A stretch of 64,000 nucleotides of DNA from Methylibium rhizosphaerae (GTDB lineage Bacteria; Pseudomonadota; Gammaproteobacteria; Burkholderiales; Burkholderiaceae_C). This document shows, one piece after another, positions 26,742 to 36,361 of the stretch; position 1 is the stretch's first letter; each line of letters starts with the position of its first letter. The notes under the pieces are model-generated. The model was not told where the DNA came from. It made no database searches and saw nothing but the letters and a program-made list of their open reading frames with translations. The position numbers were made by a program, and so were the translations under genes. The stretch spans positions 54,596 through 118,595 of the forward strand of contig NZ_SWAR01000014.1 in NCBI RefSeq assembly GCF_006386545.1, given 5' to 3'.

Positions 26742-27692
26742 ATGAAGATCTTTCTCGATTTCCTCCCCATCATCCTGTTCTTCGCGGCCTTCAAGTTCGC
26801 CGATGGCCGCCCCGAAGACGCCGCCGCCTTTGCCACGGACCATTTCGGTTTCATGGTGTCGGGGGGCGTCGTCGGCGCCAAGGAGGCACCGGTGCTGCTG
26901 GCCACGCTGGTGGTCATTGCCGCCACCCTGCTGCAGGTCGTCTACCTCAAGCTGCGCCGCCAGAAGGTGGACACCATGCTGTGGGTCAGCCTCGGGCTCG
27001 TCACCGTGCTGGGCGGGGCCACCATCTGGTTCCACAACGAGACCTTCATCAAGTGGAAGCCGAGCGTCCTGTACTGGGTGATGGGCGGCGCCCTGCTGGC
27101 GGGCCAGGTGTTCTTCCGCAAGAACCTGCTGCAGGCGCTCATCGGCAACCAGCTGCCGCTGCCCGAGGCGGTGTGGCACCGGCTGAACATCGCGTGGATC
27201 GTGTTCTTCACCGCGATGGGCTTCCTGAACCTGTACGTCGCCTACAACTACTCCACCTCGACCTGGGCCACCTTCAAGGTCTTCGGCGCCACCGGGCTGA
27301 TGCTGCTGTTCATGCTGGGACAGGGCGTCTACATGAGCCGCCACCTGAAGGATGAAGAAGCGCCGGCGGCCGAAGACGGCGCCGCGCCGGCGCCCCCGCC
27401 CGCCGAAAAGCGGGGCGTCACTGCGCAGGACATCGAGTCGGCCCTGCGCAGCGCGCTCGCGCCGCAGGCCCTGGAGGTGCAGGACGACAGCCACCTGCAT
27501 GCCGGCCATGCGGGGGCCCGCGAAGGGCGCCATTTCACCGTGCGCATCGTCAGCGAGCGCTTCACCGGCCTGAACCGCGTGGCGCGCCATCGGCTCGTTT
27601 ATGATGCCCTGCACGAGCTGATCCCCCAGGGCATCCATGCCCTGGCCATCCAGGCGGACACACCCGAACGACTCCCCGTGCACCAATCCTGA
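26742..27692 (+). CDS. YciB (septation protein A) fused to a BolA domain
   Basis: 316-aa two-domain protein. Residues 1-202 are a complete inner-membrane YciB/IspZ-type protein: MKIFLDFLPIILFFAAFK start, KWKPSVLYWVMGG, FFRKNLLQALIG, NIAWIVFFTAMGFLNLYVA. An Ala/Pro/Glu linker (203-224) leads to a BolA domain (about 225-305): VTAQDIESALRSAL, LEVQDDSHLHAGHAG, HFTVRIVSERFTGLNRVARH, LVYDALHELIPQGIHALAIQ. The frame is continuous, and the junction offers no ATG, GTG or TTG for a separate BolA. In relatives these are usually adjacent genes. Septation/envelope integrity and iron-sulfur or morphogenesis roles are known for the separate families. ATG 26742 is chosen over an upstream in-frame start. Confidence 0.9.
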   Translation: MKIFLDFLPIILFFAAFKFADGRPEDAAAFATDHFGFMVSGGVVGAKEAPVLLATLVVIAATLLQVVYLKLRRQKVDTMLWVSLGLVTVLGGATIWFHNETFIKWKPSVLYWVMGGALLAGQVFFRKNLLQALIGNQLPLPEAVWHRLNIAWIVFFTAMGFLNLYVAYNYSTSTWATFKVFGATGLMLLFMLGQGVYMSRHLKDEEAPAAEDGAAPAPPPAEKRGVTAQDIESALRSALAPQALEVQDDSHLHAGHAGAREGRHFTVRIVSERFTGLNRVARHRLVYDALHELIPQGIHALAIQADTPERLPVHQS

Positions 27693-27757
27693 GCCGCTGC
27701 GGCCGCTCCCTCTGCACGCCCCCCTCACCCTCCCTTGCTAGAAAGGCACGTTCCTCG

Positions 27758-28582
27758 ATGAAGAAGCTTTCCTTTGCTGCAGGCCTCGGCGCTGCGGCGC
27801 TGTCCGCAGCACTCGCCCTGCCCATGGCCGCATCGGCCCAGAACGTGGCCACCGTCAACGGCAAGCCGGTTCCGAAGGCGCGGGTGGACATGCTGATGAT
27901 GCAGGTGACGCGCCAGCAGGCGGCCCAGGGCCAGCCCGCCCAGGTGACGCCGGAGCTCGAGAAGCAGGTCAAGGACGAAGTCGTGCTGCGCGAGATCTTC
28001 ATGCAGGAGGCGCAACGCCGCGGCCTGCAGGGCAGCGACGACTACAAGGCCCAGCTGGAGCTGGCCCGCCAGAGCATCCTGATCCGCGAGCTGTTCAACG
28101 ACTTCCAGAAGAAGAACAAAGTCAGCGACGCCGAGGTCAAGGCCGAATACGACAAGTACAAGGCCCAGGCCGGCGACAAGGAATACCGCGCCCGCCACAT
28201 CCTGGTCGAGAAGGAAGAAGACGCCGTGGCCCTGGTCAAGCAGATCAAGGGCGGCGCCAAGTTCGAGGACCTGGCCAAGAAGAGCAGCAAGGATCCCGGC
28301 TCCGCGCAGAACGGCGGCGACCTCGACTGGGCCGCGCCCGGCAGCTACGTGCCCGAGTTCTCGCAGGCGATGACCAAGCTGCAGAAGGGCGAGATGACCG
28401 AAACGCCGGTGAAGAGCCAGTTCGGCTACCACATCATCAAGCTCGAAGACGTGCGCGACACGCCCTTCCCTCCCATCGAGGAAGTGAAGCCGCAGATCGA
28501 GCAGCGCCTCACCCAGCAGAAGCTGGCCACCTTCCGCGACGAGCTGAAGTCCAAGGCCAAGACCGACTACAAGTTCAACTGA
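27758..28582 (+). CDS. periplasmic parvulin-type peptidyl-prolyl isomerase
   Basis: 274-aa exported foldase. Signal peptide residues 1-27 (AMAASA-like end MAASA), a SurA/PrsA-like N-domain with VNGKPVPKARVD, then the rotamase domain (about 140-235): RARHILVEKEEDA, FEDLAKKSSKDPGSAQNGG, LDWAAPGSYVPEFSQAM, VKSQFGYHIIKLED. The C-terminal helix is basic. It helps outer-membrane or secreted proteins to fold. It lies 65 bp after the YciB-BolA gene and is followed by a strong terminator. Confidence 0.93.
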   Translation: MKKLSFAAGLGAAALSAALALPMAASAQNVATVNGKPVPKARVDMLMMQVTRQQAAQGQPAQVTPELEKQVKDEVVLREIFMQEAQRRGLQGSDDYKAQLELARQSILIRELFNDFQKKNKVSDAEVKAEYDKYKAQAGDKEYRARHILVEKEEDAVALVKQIKGGAKFEDLAKKSSKDPGSAQNGGDLDWAAPGSYVPEFSQAMTKLQKGEMTETPVKSQFGYHIIKLEDVRDTPFPPIEEVKPQIEQRLTQQKLATFRDELKSKAKTDYKFN

Positions 28583-28621
28583 ACGACCTGAACAAGCCGA
28601 ACGACCGGTTCGCCGGCACAC

Positions 28622-28650
28622 GACAAAGGGCGCCCGTGGCGCCCTTTGTC
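28622..28650. terminator. bidirectional hairpin terminator
   Basis: Perfect 13-bp stem GACAAAGGGCGCC/GGCGCCCTTTGTC with loop CGT. It lies between the convergent parvulin and DUF1624 genes. The T-rich side of the stem replaces a long U-run, a form common in this lineage. Confidence 0.8.
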
Positions 28651-28669
28651 ATTGCCACGCAGGGTTCTC

Positions 28670-29398
28670 CTAGCGGAGCTGCATCCACAGCATCAGCAGG
28701 CCGATCAGCACCGGCTGGTGCAGCATGTAGAAGCTCAGGCTCCAGCGGCCCAGCAGCGCCAGCGGCCTGAAGGCGCCGGGGAGAATGCCGCCCACCCAGT
28801 GCGGCCGGTTTCGCAGCACCCACAGCCCCGCCGCCAGCCCCCACCACATCACGCCCAGCCAGGGCAGCAGCGGCACGTAGTCTTCGGTGACCGGCTTGCG
28901 CGTCACCAGCCCGACCCAGCTGGTCCAGCGGGTGTCGAAGAAGCTGTGCTGCACGAGGCGCGGCAGCAGCACCGCCAGCAGCCCGAGCGGCCACAGCCAC
29001 GGGCCCATGCGGGCGGTGAAGCGCGTCACGACGAGCATGACCGCGATGCCATGCAGCACCCCGAAATAGATGTAGCTGCGCGGGAACATCAGGTAGGAGC
29101 CGATGCTCACCAGCACCGCGCAGCCGGCCACCTGTGCCCAGCGGCGCCAGAAGCGCCGCCAGGTCTGCCCCTGTGTCACCGCGATGGCCTGGCCGAAGCC
29201 CGCGCAGAACAGGAACAGCGACACGATGACGGTGCGCTGCGTGGTCCAGAAGGGGTCGCGGTAGAAGTTCTGCTCGATGAGCCGGAAGTGGGCGAGGTCG
29301 AAGCAGAAATGGAAGACCGCCATCCAGACGATGGCGACGCCGCGCAGGGCATCGAGGCGGTCGTAGCGGGAAGCAATCGGAGCAGTGGTTTCGTTCAC
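28670..29398 (-). CDS. DUF1624 (heparan-alpha-glucosaminide acetyltransferase-like) membrane protein
   Basis: 242-aa polytopic inner-membrane protein with about seven hydrophobic helices. It opens RYDRLDALRGVAIVWMAVFH with FDLAHF, the DUF1624 signature (R-x-DALRG-x-A...FHF.FDL). WSLSFYMLHQPVLIGLLM near the C-terminus is the conserved last helix. The start is taken as GTG 29398 (VNETTAPIASRYDRL); an upstream ATG reading overlaps rlhA and is low-complexity. Acyltransferase activity is inferred from the wider acyltransferase-3/NAGT clan. Confidence 0.85.
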   Translation of the reverse strand: MNETTAPIASRYDRLDALRGVAIVWMAVFHFCFDLAHFRLIEQNFYRDPFWTTQRTVIVSLFLFCAGFGQAIAVTQGQTWRRFWRRWAQVAGCAVLVSIGSYLMFPRSYIYFGVLHGIAVMLVVTRFTARMGPWLWPLGLLAVLLPRLVQHSFFDTRWTSWVGLVTRKPVTEDYVPLLPWLGVMWWGLAAGLWVLRNRPHWVGGILPGAFRPLALLGRWSLSFYMLHQPVLIGLLMLWMQLR

Positions 29399-29431
29399 GG
29401 CCGGCACGATAGCGCATGCGCTGCGGCGACC

Positions 29432-29437
29432 TAAAAT
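29432..29437 (+). promoter_or_regulatory. -10-like hexamer of a likely leaderless rlhA transcript
   Basis: TAAAAT ends 10 nt before the rlhA ATG and no Shine-Dalgarno is present between them. Initiation would fall at or just before the start codon. No convincing -35 is visible. Confidence 0.4.
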
Positions 29438-29447
29438 TGCCGGCTCC

Positions 29448-31415
29448 ATGCGCACACCCCGTCCTGAGCTCGAACTGCTCGCTCCCGCCCGCGACGCCGA
29501 CATCGGCATCGAAGCCGTCAACCACGGCGCCGACGCCGTCTACATCGGCGGCCCCACCTTCGGCGCCCGCCACAACGCGAGCAACGAGGTGGCCGACATC
29601 GAGCGGCTGGTGAAGCATGCGCACCGCTACGGCAGCCGCATCTTCGTCACCCTCAACACCATCCTGCGCGACGACGAGCTCGAGGCGGCCCGCCGCCTGG
29701 TCCGCCAGATGTACGACATCGGGGTGGATGCCCTCATCGTGCAGGACATGGCGCTGCTGGAGCTCGACATCCCGCCGATCCAGCTGCATGCCAGCACGCA
29801 GTGCGACATCCGCACCCTCGAGAAGGCACGCTTCCTCGGCCAGGCCGGCTTCTCGCAGATCGTGCTGGCGCGCGAGCTGACGCTGGCGCAGATCCAGGCC
29901 ATTGCCGAGGCCACCGACGCCACCATCGAGTTCTTCGTGCACGGCGCCCTGTGCGTGGCCTACAGCGGCCAGTGCTATGTGAGCCATGCGCAGACCGGCC
30001 GCAGCGCCAACCGCGGCGACTGCTCGCAGGCCTGCCGCCTGCCCTACACCGTGACCGACGGCCAGGGCCGCATCGTGGCGCACGAGAAGCACGTGCTGTC
30101 GATGAAGGACAACGACCAGAGCGCCAACGTGCGTGCACTGGTCGATGCCGGCGTGCGCAGCTTCAAGATCGAGGGCCGCTACAAGGACATGGGCTATGTG
30201 AAGAACATCACCGCCCATTACCGCCAGCTGCTCGACGGCGTGCTGGAGGCGCGCACCGACCTGCACCGGGCCTCGTCCGGGCGCACCCGCTTCTTCTTCA
30301 CGCCCGACCCGGACCGCAACTTCAACCGAGGCTCGACCGACTACTTCGTCAACGGCCGCAAGGACGACATCGGCGCCTTCGACACGCCCAAGCATGCGGG
30401 CCTGCCGCTGGGCCACGTCACCCGGGTCGCCAAGGACCATTTCGAGGTCGAGCTGGCCGCGGGCGCCGACGCGCTGAACAATGGCGACGGCCTGACCTAC
30501 TACGACCTGCAGAAGGAGCTGGTGGGCGTGCAGGTCAACACGGCCCAGCCGCTGGGCGCCGACGGCCGGCTGTGGCGGGTGTTCCCGAACGAGCCGGTGG
30601 CGCAGCTGAAGGACCTGCGGCGCGACACCGAGCTGTCACGCAACCGCGACATGGCCTGGGACCGCCTGCTGGGCCGGAAGTCGGCCGAGCGCCGCATCGG
30701 CGTGTCGATGCGCCTGGACGAAACGCCCGCCGGCTTCAGCCTCACCCTCACCGACGAGGATGGCCATCGCGGCACCGCGAGCGTGGAGCATGCAAAGGAG
30801 CCCGCACAGAACACCGGCAAGGCAGACGCCACGCTGCGCGAGCACCTGGCCAAGCTGGGCAACACCTGCCTCGAGGCGCGCGAGATCGAACTGCACCTGT
30901 CGGCGCCGTGGTTCATCCCGGCCGGCGTGGTGAACGGCCTGCGGCGCGATGCGGTCGAGTCGCTGGAGCAGGCCCGCGACGCCGCCTGGCAACGCCCGCC
31001 GCGTGCGCGGCCGGCCGAGCCGCCTGCGCCCTACCCCGACGACACGCTGAGCTACCTGGCCAACGTCTACAACCACAAGGCGCGCGACTTCTATGCGAAG
31101 CACGGCGTCAAGGTGATCGAGTCCGCCTACGAAAGCCATGAGGAGCCGGGGGAGGTGAGCCTCATGATCACCAAGCACTGCGTGCGCTATTCGCTCAGCC
31201 TGTGCCCCAAGCAGGCCAAGGGCGTCACCGGCGTGCAGGGCACGGTGCGCGCCGAGCCGCTGGTGATCGAGAACAACGGCGAGAAGCTGACGCTGCGCTT
31301 CGACTGCAAGCCGTGCGAGATGCACGTGGTCGGCAAGATCAAGCGCAACGTGATCGACCGTGCGGCCGCGGTGCCGATGAAGTTCTACAAGACGCGGCCG
31401 GTGGCGCCGCACTGA
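29448..31415 (+). CDS. rlhA: 23S rRNA 5-hydroxycytidine synthase RlhA (peptidase U32 family)
   Basis: 655-aa U32-family protein colinear with E. coli YdcP/RlhA, which is needed for 5-hydroxycytidine at 23S rRNA position 2501. Matching landmarks: LELLAPARDADIGIEAVNHG, GADAVYIGGPTFGARHNASN, HASTQCDIRTLEKA, HGALCVAYSGQCYVSHAQTG, NRGDCSQACRLPY (Cys cluster ligands), the C-terminal FLANVYN-like YLANVYNHKARDFYAKHG, and late Cys residues in LCPKQAKG and FDCKPCEMHV. Length rules out the shorter TrhP/YegQ paralogue. ATG 29448 is chosen by alignment; an upstream start at 29385 would overlap the divergent gene. Confidence 0.92.
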   Translation: MRTPRPELELLAPARDADIGIEAVNHGADAVYIGGPTFGARHNASNEVADIERLVKHAHRYGSRIFVTLNTILRDDELEAARRLVRQMYDIGVDALIVQDMALLELDIPPIQLHASTQCDIRTLEKARFLGQAGFSQIVLARELTLAQIQAIAEATDATIEFFVHGALCVAYSGQCYVSHAQTGRSANRGDCSQACRLPYTVTDGQGRIVAHEKHVLSMKDNDQSANVRALVDAGVRSFKIEGRYKDMGYVKNITAHYRQLLDGVLEARTDLHRASSGRTRFFFTPDPDRNFNRGSTDYFVNGRKDDIGAFDTPKHAGLPLGHVTRVAKDHFEVELAAGADALNNGDGLTYYDLQKELVGVQVNTAQPLGADGRLWRVFPNEPVAQLKDLRRDTELSRNRDMAWDRLLGRKSAERRIGVSMRLDETPAGFSLTLTDEDGHRGTASVEHAKEPAQNTGKADATLREHLAKLGNTCLEAREIELHLSAPWFIPAGVVNGLRRDAVESLEQARDAAWQRPPRARPAEPPAPYPDDTLSYLANVYNHKARDFYAKHGVKVIESAYESHEEPGEVSLMITKHCVRYSLSLCPKQAKGVTGVQGTVRAEPLVIENNGEKLTLRFDCKPCEMHVVGKIKRNVIDRAAAVPMKFYKTRPVAPH

Positions 31416-31421
31416 TCCGCC

Positions 31422-31445
31422 GGCGCCCCCTTCGAGGGGAGCGCC
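31422..31445. terminator. hairpin between convergent rlhA and purL
   Basis: Stem GGCGCCCCC/GGGG-A-GCGCC with loop TTCGA lies in the 51-bp convergent gap. A second GC-rich repeat follows. It could serve both strands, but no U-run is visible. Confidence 0.45.
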
Positions 31446-31466
31446 GCAGGCGCTGCGGGGTCGAGC

Positions 31467-34400
31467 CTATTCAATCCACCTGCGCGCATTGCGGAACATG
31501 CGCATCCACGGGCTGTGCTGGCCCTTGTCACCGCTCGTCCAGCTCATGAGCACATTGCGGAACACGCGTTCCGGGTGCGGCATCAGCACCGTGAAGCGGC
31601 CGTCGGCCGTGGTCACCGAGGTGAGGCCGTCGGGGCTGCCGTTGGGGTTGAACGGGTAGGCCTCGGTCGGCGCACCGGTGTTGTCGACGAAACGCATCGC
31701 GCGAAACACCTTCGCCGCGTCGCCGCGCTGCGAGAAGTCGGCAAAACCTTCGCCGTGGGCCACCGCGATGGGGAGCCGGCTGCCGGCCATGCCGGTGAAG
31801 AAGATCGAGGGGCTTTCGAGCACCTCCACCAGCGACAGGCGGGCTTCGAACTGCTCGCTCTTGTTGCGGGTGAACTTCGGCCAGTCCTGCGCGCCGGGGA
31901 TGATGGGCGACAGCGCGGCCATCATCTGGCAGCCGTTGCACACACCCAGCGCGAAGGTGTCGTTGCGGCCGAAGAAGGCCGCGAACTGCTCGGCCAGGGT
32001 CGGGTTGAACATCACCGAGCGGGCCCAGCCCTCGCCGGCGCCCAGCGTGTCGCCATAGCTGAAACCGCCGCAGGCGATGAAGCCCTTGAACATGTCGAGC
32101 CGGGCGCGGCCGCTCTGCAGGTCGCTCATGTGCACGTCGAAGGTGTCGAAGCCGGCCTGGTGCATGGCATAGCTCATCTCGACGTGCGAATTGACGCCCT
32201 GCTCCCGCAGCACGGCGAGCTTCGGGCGGGCGCCGGTGGCCACGAACGGCGCGGCCACGTCCTCGGAGGCGTCGAACGTCAGGTGCAGGTGCAGACCGGG
32301 GTCGTCGGCCTTGCCGGCCGCCGCATGCTCGGCATCGGCGCAGGCCGGGTTGTCGCGCTGGTGGGCAATGCGCCAGCTCACCTCGTCCCAGGTCTTGTGC
32401 AGCTGCTCCAGCGCAGCGGCGAAGACCTGCTTCGTATCGCGCCACACTTCGAGAACGCCGCGGTCGTTGGGCTTGCCGATCACATGGCTGTGCTTCGACA
32501 GGCCGAACTCACGCAGCGTGGCCATCACCGCATCGCGCTCGCCGGTGCGCACCTGGATCACCGCGCCCAGCTCCTCGTTGAACAAGGCCTTGAGCGTGAG
32601 TTCGGCGCGGCGCTCGCCCACCTGCTGCGCCCAGTTCTTGGAGTCGCCGTATTCCGCGCGGCTGTCTTCGATGCCGGCGCTTTCGGTCACCAGCATGTCG
32701 ACGTTCAGGCTCACGCCCAGGTGGCCGGCAAAGGCCATCTCGGCCACGGCCGCCCACAGGCCGCCGTCGCTGCGGTCGTGGTAGGCCAGGAGCCGGCCTT
32801 CGGCGCGCAGCCTGTTGACGGCACCCACCAGGGCTTTCAGCTGCGCCGGGTCGTCCAGGTCGGGCACGCCGTTGCCGAACTGGTTGAGCACCTGCGCCAG
32901 CATCGAGCCGCCCATGCGGTTGCGGCCGTTGCCGAGGTCGATGGCGATCAGGGTGGTGTCGCCGGGCTGCAGCTGCGGCGTGAGCGTGCCCCGCACGTCG
33001 TCCAGCGTGGCGAAGGCAGAGACGATGAGCGAGACCGGGGCGGTGACCTGCTTCGTCTGGCTGCCCTCTGCCCAGCGGGTGCGCATCGACAACGAGTCCT
33101 TGCCCACCGGCACGCCGATGCCCAGCGCGGGGCACAGGTCCATGCCGACCGCCTTGACGGTGTCGTACAGCGCGGCGTCCTCGCCCGGCTCGCCGCAGGC
33201 GGCCATCCAGTTGCAGCTGAGCTTCACCCGGGGCAGCTCGATCGGTGCCGCCAGCAGGTTGGTGATGGCCTCGGCCACCGCCATGCGGCCCGAGGCCGGC
33301 GCGTCCAGCGATGCCAGCGGGGTGCGCTCGCCCATGCTCATGGCCTCGCCGCGGAAGCCCGCATAGTCGGCCAGGGTGACGGCGCAGTCGGCCACCGGCA
33401 CCTGCCAGGGGCCCACCATCTGGTCACGGTGGTTGAGGCCGCCGACGGTGCGGTCGCCGATGGTGACGAGGAAGCGCTTGGAGGCGACCGTCGGGTGGCG
33501 CAGCACGTCGAAGGCCACCTGCTCCAGCTTCACGCCGGTGAGGTCGAGCGGCCGTTCCTCGCGGGCCACCCGCTTCACGTCGCGGTGCATCTTGGGCGGC
33601 TTGCCCAGCAGCACCTCCATCGGCATGTCGATGGCGCGCTCGCCGCCCGGGCCGTCCTCGAGGATCAGCTCCTTGTCGTCGGTGGCCGTGCCGATGACGG
33701 CGAACGGACAGCGCTCGCGCTCGGCCATCGCGGTGAAGATCGGCAGGCTTTCAGGGGCCACCGCCAGCACGTAGCGCTCCTGGCTTTCGTTGCACCAGAT
33801 CTCCTTCGGTGCCAGGCCGCTTTCCTCGAGGGGCACCTTGCGCAGGTCGAAGGTGGCGCCCTTTTCCGCGCCGTCCACCAGCTCGGGGAAGGCGTTGCTG
33901 ATGCCGCCGGCGCCCACGTCATGGATGGCCAGGATGGGGTTCTTGTCGCCCAGCGCCCAGCAGTGGTTGATGACCTCCTGCGCACGGCGCTGGATCTCAG
34001 GGTTGCCGCGCTGCACCGAGTCGAAGTCGAGTGCCGCGGTGTTGGTGCCGGCGGCCATGGAGCTGGCGGCGCCGCCGCCCATGCCGATGCGCATGCCGGG
34101 GCCGCCGAGCTGGATGAGCAGCGTGCCGGCGCCGAACGGCAGCTTGTGCGTCTGCCCGTCGCTGATGGTGCCCAGCCCGCCGGCGATCATGATCGGCTTG
34201 TGGTAGCCGCGGCGCACGCCGGCCACCGTCTGCTCGAAGACGCGGAAGTAGCCGCCCAGGTTGGGCCGGCCGAATTCATTGTTGAAGGCGGCGCCGCCCA
34301 GCGGGCCCTCGGTCATGATCTGCAGCGCGCTGGCGATGTGCTCCGGCTTGCCGTAGCGCACCTGTTCCCACGGCTCGCTGGTGCCCGGCAGCTGCAGGTT

Positions 34401-35456
34401 GCTCACCGAGAAGCCGGTGAGCCCGGCCTTGGGCCGCGCGCCGCGGCCGGTGGCGCCTTCGTCGCGGATCTCGCCGCCCGCGCCGGTGGAGGCGCCCGGG
34501 TGCGGCGAGATGGCGGTCGGGTGGTTGTGCGTTTCCACCTTCATGAGCACGTGCGCGGTCTCGTGGCGCGCGGCGTACTGCGGCGCATTCGTGTAGCCCA
34601 GCGGCAGCCAGCGCTCGACCGGGCCGCCCTGCATGACCGCGGCGTTGTCGCTGTAGGCCACCACCGAATACTGCGGCGACAGCTTCTCGGTGTTGCGGAT
34701 CATCCCGAACATCGACAGCTCCTGCGCCTGGCCGTCGATGGTGAACTTCGCGTTGAAGATCTTGTGGCGGCAGTGCTCGCTGTTGGCCTGCGCGAACATC
34801 ATCAGCTCGACGTCACTGGGATTGCGCTTCAGGTTCCGGAAGGCGGTGACGAGGTAGTCGATCTCGTCGTCGCTGAGCGCCAGGCCGAATGCCTTGTTGG
34901 CCGACTCGAGCGCCGCGCGGCCCTCGCCCAGCACGTCGACATGCTCCATCGGCTTGCCGGGCTGTTCGTCGAACAGGTGGGCGGCGGCCTGCCGCTCGAA
35001 GGCGGCGCTTTCGGTCATGCGGTCGTGCAGCAGCGCGGCAACCGCTTCACGCTCCTCGGCCGACAGCGGCTTGCTGCCGCTCAGCAGGCCGCCCTTGAGC
35101 GAAAGCCGGTATTCCGTCACACGTTCGACCCGGTGGATCGCCAGGCCGCAGTTGTGCGCGATGTCGGTGGCCTTCGAAGCCCAGGGCGACACGGTGCCGA
35201 AGCGGGGTGTCACGACCACCAGTTCGCCATCGGCCGGGCCGGCATACGGGTCGCCGTAGGCGAGCAGCGCGGCCAGCTTGTCGGCCTCGCCGCCTTCGAG
35301 CGCCCGGTCCAGCCAGACCCAGTGCACGAAACGGGCATGCACCGCGGTGACGCGGGGAGCCACCGCCTGCACCTTCGGCAGCAGGGCCTGGGCGCGGAAG
35401 GCAGACAGGGCATTGCCGCCCTCGAAAGAAAGAATCTGGGAGGTGCTGGAAGTCAC
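31467..35456 (-). CDS. purL: phosphoribosylformylglycinamidine synthase
   Basis: 1329-aa large-type FGAM synthase (purine step 4): FGAR + Gln + ATP gives FGAM. The N-terminal PurS-like domain is followed by AIRS domains with [34 protein letters not shown] and [12 protein letters not shown]. The C-terminal class I glutaminase (about 1065 to the end) has the nucleophile Cys in [10 protein letters not shown] and the His/Glu region MPHPERVFR. The start is GTG 35456 ([14 protein letters not shown]); the open frame upstream opposes map and is a shadow. Length matches the family. Confidence 0.97.
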   Translation of the reverse strand: MTSSTSQILSFEGGNALSAFRAQALLPKVQAVAPRVTAVHARFVHWVWLDRALEGGEADKLAALLAYGDPYAGPADGELVVVTPRFGTVSPWASKATDIAHNCGLAIHRVERVTEYRLSLKGGLLSGSKPLSAEEREAVAALLHDRMTESAAFERQAAAHLFDEQPGKPMEHVDVLGEGRAALESANKAFGLALSDDEIDYLVTAFRNLKRNPSDVELMMFAQANSEHCRHKIFNAKFTIDGQAQELSMFGMIRNTEKLSPQYSVVAYSDNAAVMQGGPVERWLPLGYTNAPQYAARHETAHVLMKVETHNHPTAISPHPGASTGAGGEIRDEGATGRGARPKAGLTGFSVSNLQLPGTSEPWEQVRYGKPEHIASALQIMTEGPLGGAAFNNEFGRPNLGGYFRVFEQTVAGVRRGYHKPIMIAGGLGTISDGQTHKLPFGAGTLLIQLGGPGMRIGMGGGAASSMAAGTNTAALDFDSVQRGNPEIQRRAQEVINHCWALGDKNPILAIHDVGAGGISNAFPELVDGAEKGATFDLRKVPLEESGLAPKEIWCNESQERYVLAVAPESLPIFTAMAERERCPFAVIGTATDDKELILEDGPGGERAIDMPMEVLLGKPPKMHRDVKRVAREERPLDLTGVKLEQVAFDVLRHPTVASKRFLVTIGDRTVGGLNHRDQMVGPWQVPVADCAVTLADYAGFRGEAMSMGERTPLASLDAPASGRMAVAEAITNLLAAPIELPRVKLSCNWMAACGEPGEDAALYDTVKAVGMDLCPALGIGVPVGKDSLSMRTRWAEGSQTKQVTAPVSLIVSAFATLDDVRGTLTPQLQPGDTTLIAIDLGNGRNRMGGSMLAQVLNQFGNGVPDLDDPAQLKALVGAVNRLRAEGRLLAYHDRSDGGLWAAVAEMAFAGHLGVSLNVDMLVTESAGIEDSRAEYGDSKNWAQQVGERRAELTLKALFNEELGAVIQVRTGERDAVMATLREFGLSKHSHVIGKPNDRGVLEVWRDTKQVFAAALEQLHKTWDEVSWRIAHQRDNPACADAEHAAAGKADDPGLHLHLTFDASEDVAAPFVATGARPKLAVLREQGVNSHVEMSYAMHQAGFDTFDVHMSDLQSGRARLDMFKGFIACGGFSYGDTLGAGEGWARSVMFNPTLAEQFAAFFGRNDTFALGVCNGCQMMAALSPIIPGAQDWPKFTRNKSEQFEARLSLVEVLESPSIFFTGMAGSRLPIAVAHGEGFADFSQRGDAAKVFRAMRFVDNTGAPTEAYPFNPNGSPDGLTSVTTADGRFTVLMPHPERVFRNVLMSWTSGDKGQHSPWMRMFRNARRWIE

Positions 35457-35535
35457 GGGCGGGCTCGTGTGGGGTGGTGCTGGGGACGGCGACGGGAGCA
35501 ATCCCGGAGAACCCGCGATTTTAGGGCCGCTGCGC

Positions 35536-35541
35536 CATAAT
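35536..35541 (+). promoter_or_regulatory. -10-like hexamer of a likely leaderless map transcript
   Basis: CATAAT ends 8 nt before the map ATG with only TTCGCCCC between, so no Shine-Dalgarno is possible. No clear -35 is visible at 16-18 bp. Confidence 0.4.
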
Positions 35542-35549
35542 TTCGCCCC

Positions 35550-36356
35550 ATGACCATCACCATCAAGACCGGCGCCGAGATCGACGGCATGCGGCTGGCC
35601 GGACGGCTGGCCTCCGAGGTGCTCGACTACCTCACGCCCCACGTCAAGCCCGGCGTCTCGACCGAGCAGCTCGACAAGCTGGCGCACGACTACATCGTCA
35701 ACGAGCAGCAGGCCATTCCCGCGCCGCTGAACTACGCGCCGCCGGGCTACACGCCCTACCCCAAGTCGATCTGCACGTCGATCAACCACCAGGTCTGCCA
35801 CGGCATCCCGAACGACCGGCCGCTGAAGAACGGCGACATCGTCAACATCGACGTCACCGTCATCAAGAACGGCTGGCACGGCGACACCAGCCGCATGTTC
35901 ATCGTGGGCGAAGGCTCCATCGCGGCCAAGCGGCTGTGCGCGCTGACCTACGAGGCCATGTGGAAGGGCATCGTGAAGGTGAAGCCCGGCATCCGCCTGG
36001 GCGACATCGGCCACACCATCCAGACCTTCACCGAGAACCAGGGGTTCTCGGTGGTGCGCGAGTTCTGCGGCCACGGCATCGGCCAGAAGTTCCATGAAGA
36101 GCCGCAGGTGCTGCACTACGGCCGCCCGGGGACGCTGGAGGAGCTGGTACCGGGCATGACCTTCACCATCGAGCCGATGGTCAATGCGGGCCGCCGCGAG
36201 ATCAAGGAAACCGGCGACGGCTGGACCATCGTCACGAAAGACCGCTCCCTGTCGGCCCAATGGGAGCACACCGTGCTCGTCACCGAAACCGGCTACGAGG
36301 TGCTCACCCTCTCGGCCGGCAGCCCGCCGCCGCCCGATTTCGCGACCAAGGGTTGA
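35550..36356 (+). CDS. map: type I methionine aminopeptidase
   Basis: 268-aa cytoplasmic metalloenzyme that removes N-terminal Met from new proteins. Metal ligands: Asp in [19 protein letters not shown] (two Asp), His in [13 protein letters not shown], Glu in FTIEPM and Glu in WEHTVLV. The N-terminal [20 protein letters not shown] is the substrate-pocket region. It is followed after 5 bp by glnD, the usual beta-proteobacterial order. Confidence 0.97.
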   Translation: MTITIKTGAEIDGMRLAGRLASEVLDYLTPHVKPGVSTEQLDKLAHDYIVNEQQAIPAPLNYAPPGYTPYPKSICTSINHQVCHGIPNDRPLKNGDIVNIDVTVIKNGWHGDTSRMFIVGEGSIAAKRLCALTYEAMWKGIVKVKPGIRLGDIGHTIQTFTENQGFSVVREFCGHGIGQKFHEEPQVLHYGRPGTLEELVPGMTFTIEPMVNAGRREIKETGDGWTIVTKDRSLSAQWEHTVLVTETGYEVLTLSAGSPPPPDFATKG

Positions 36357-36361
36357 CGCCC

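Noticed and set aside
31515..35540. A 1341-codon plus-strand ORF opposite purL
   Set aside because: It is the antisense of the purL codons with His/Gln/Arg-rich composition and no recognisable motif; purL is unmistakable on the other strand.
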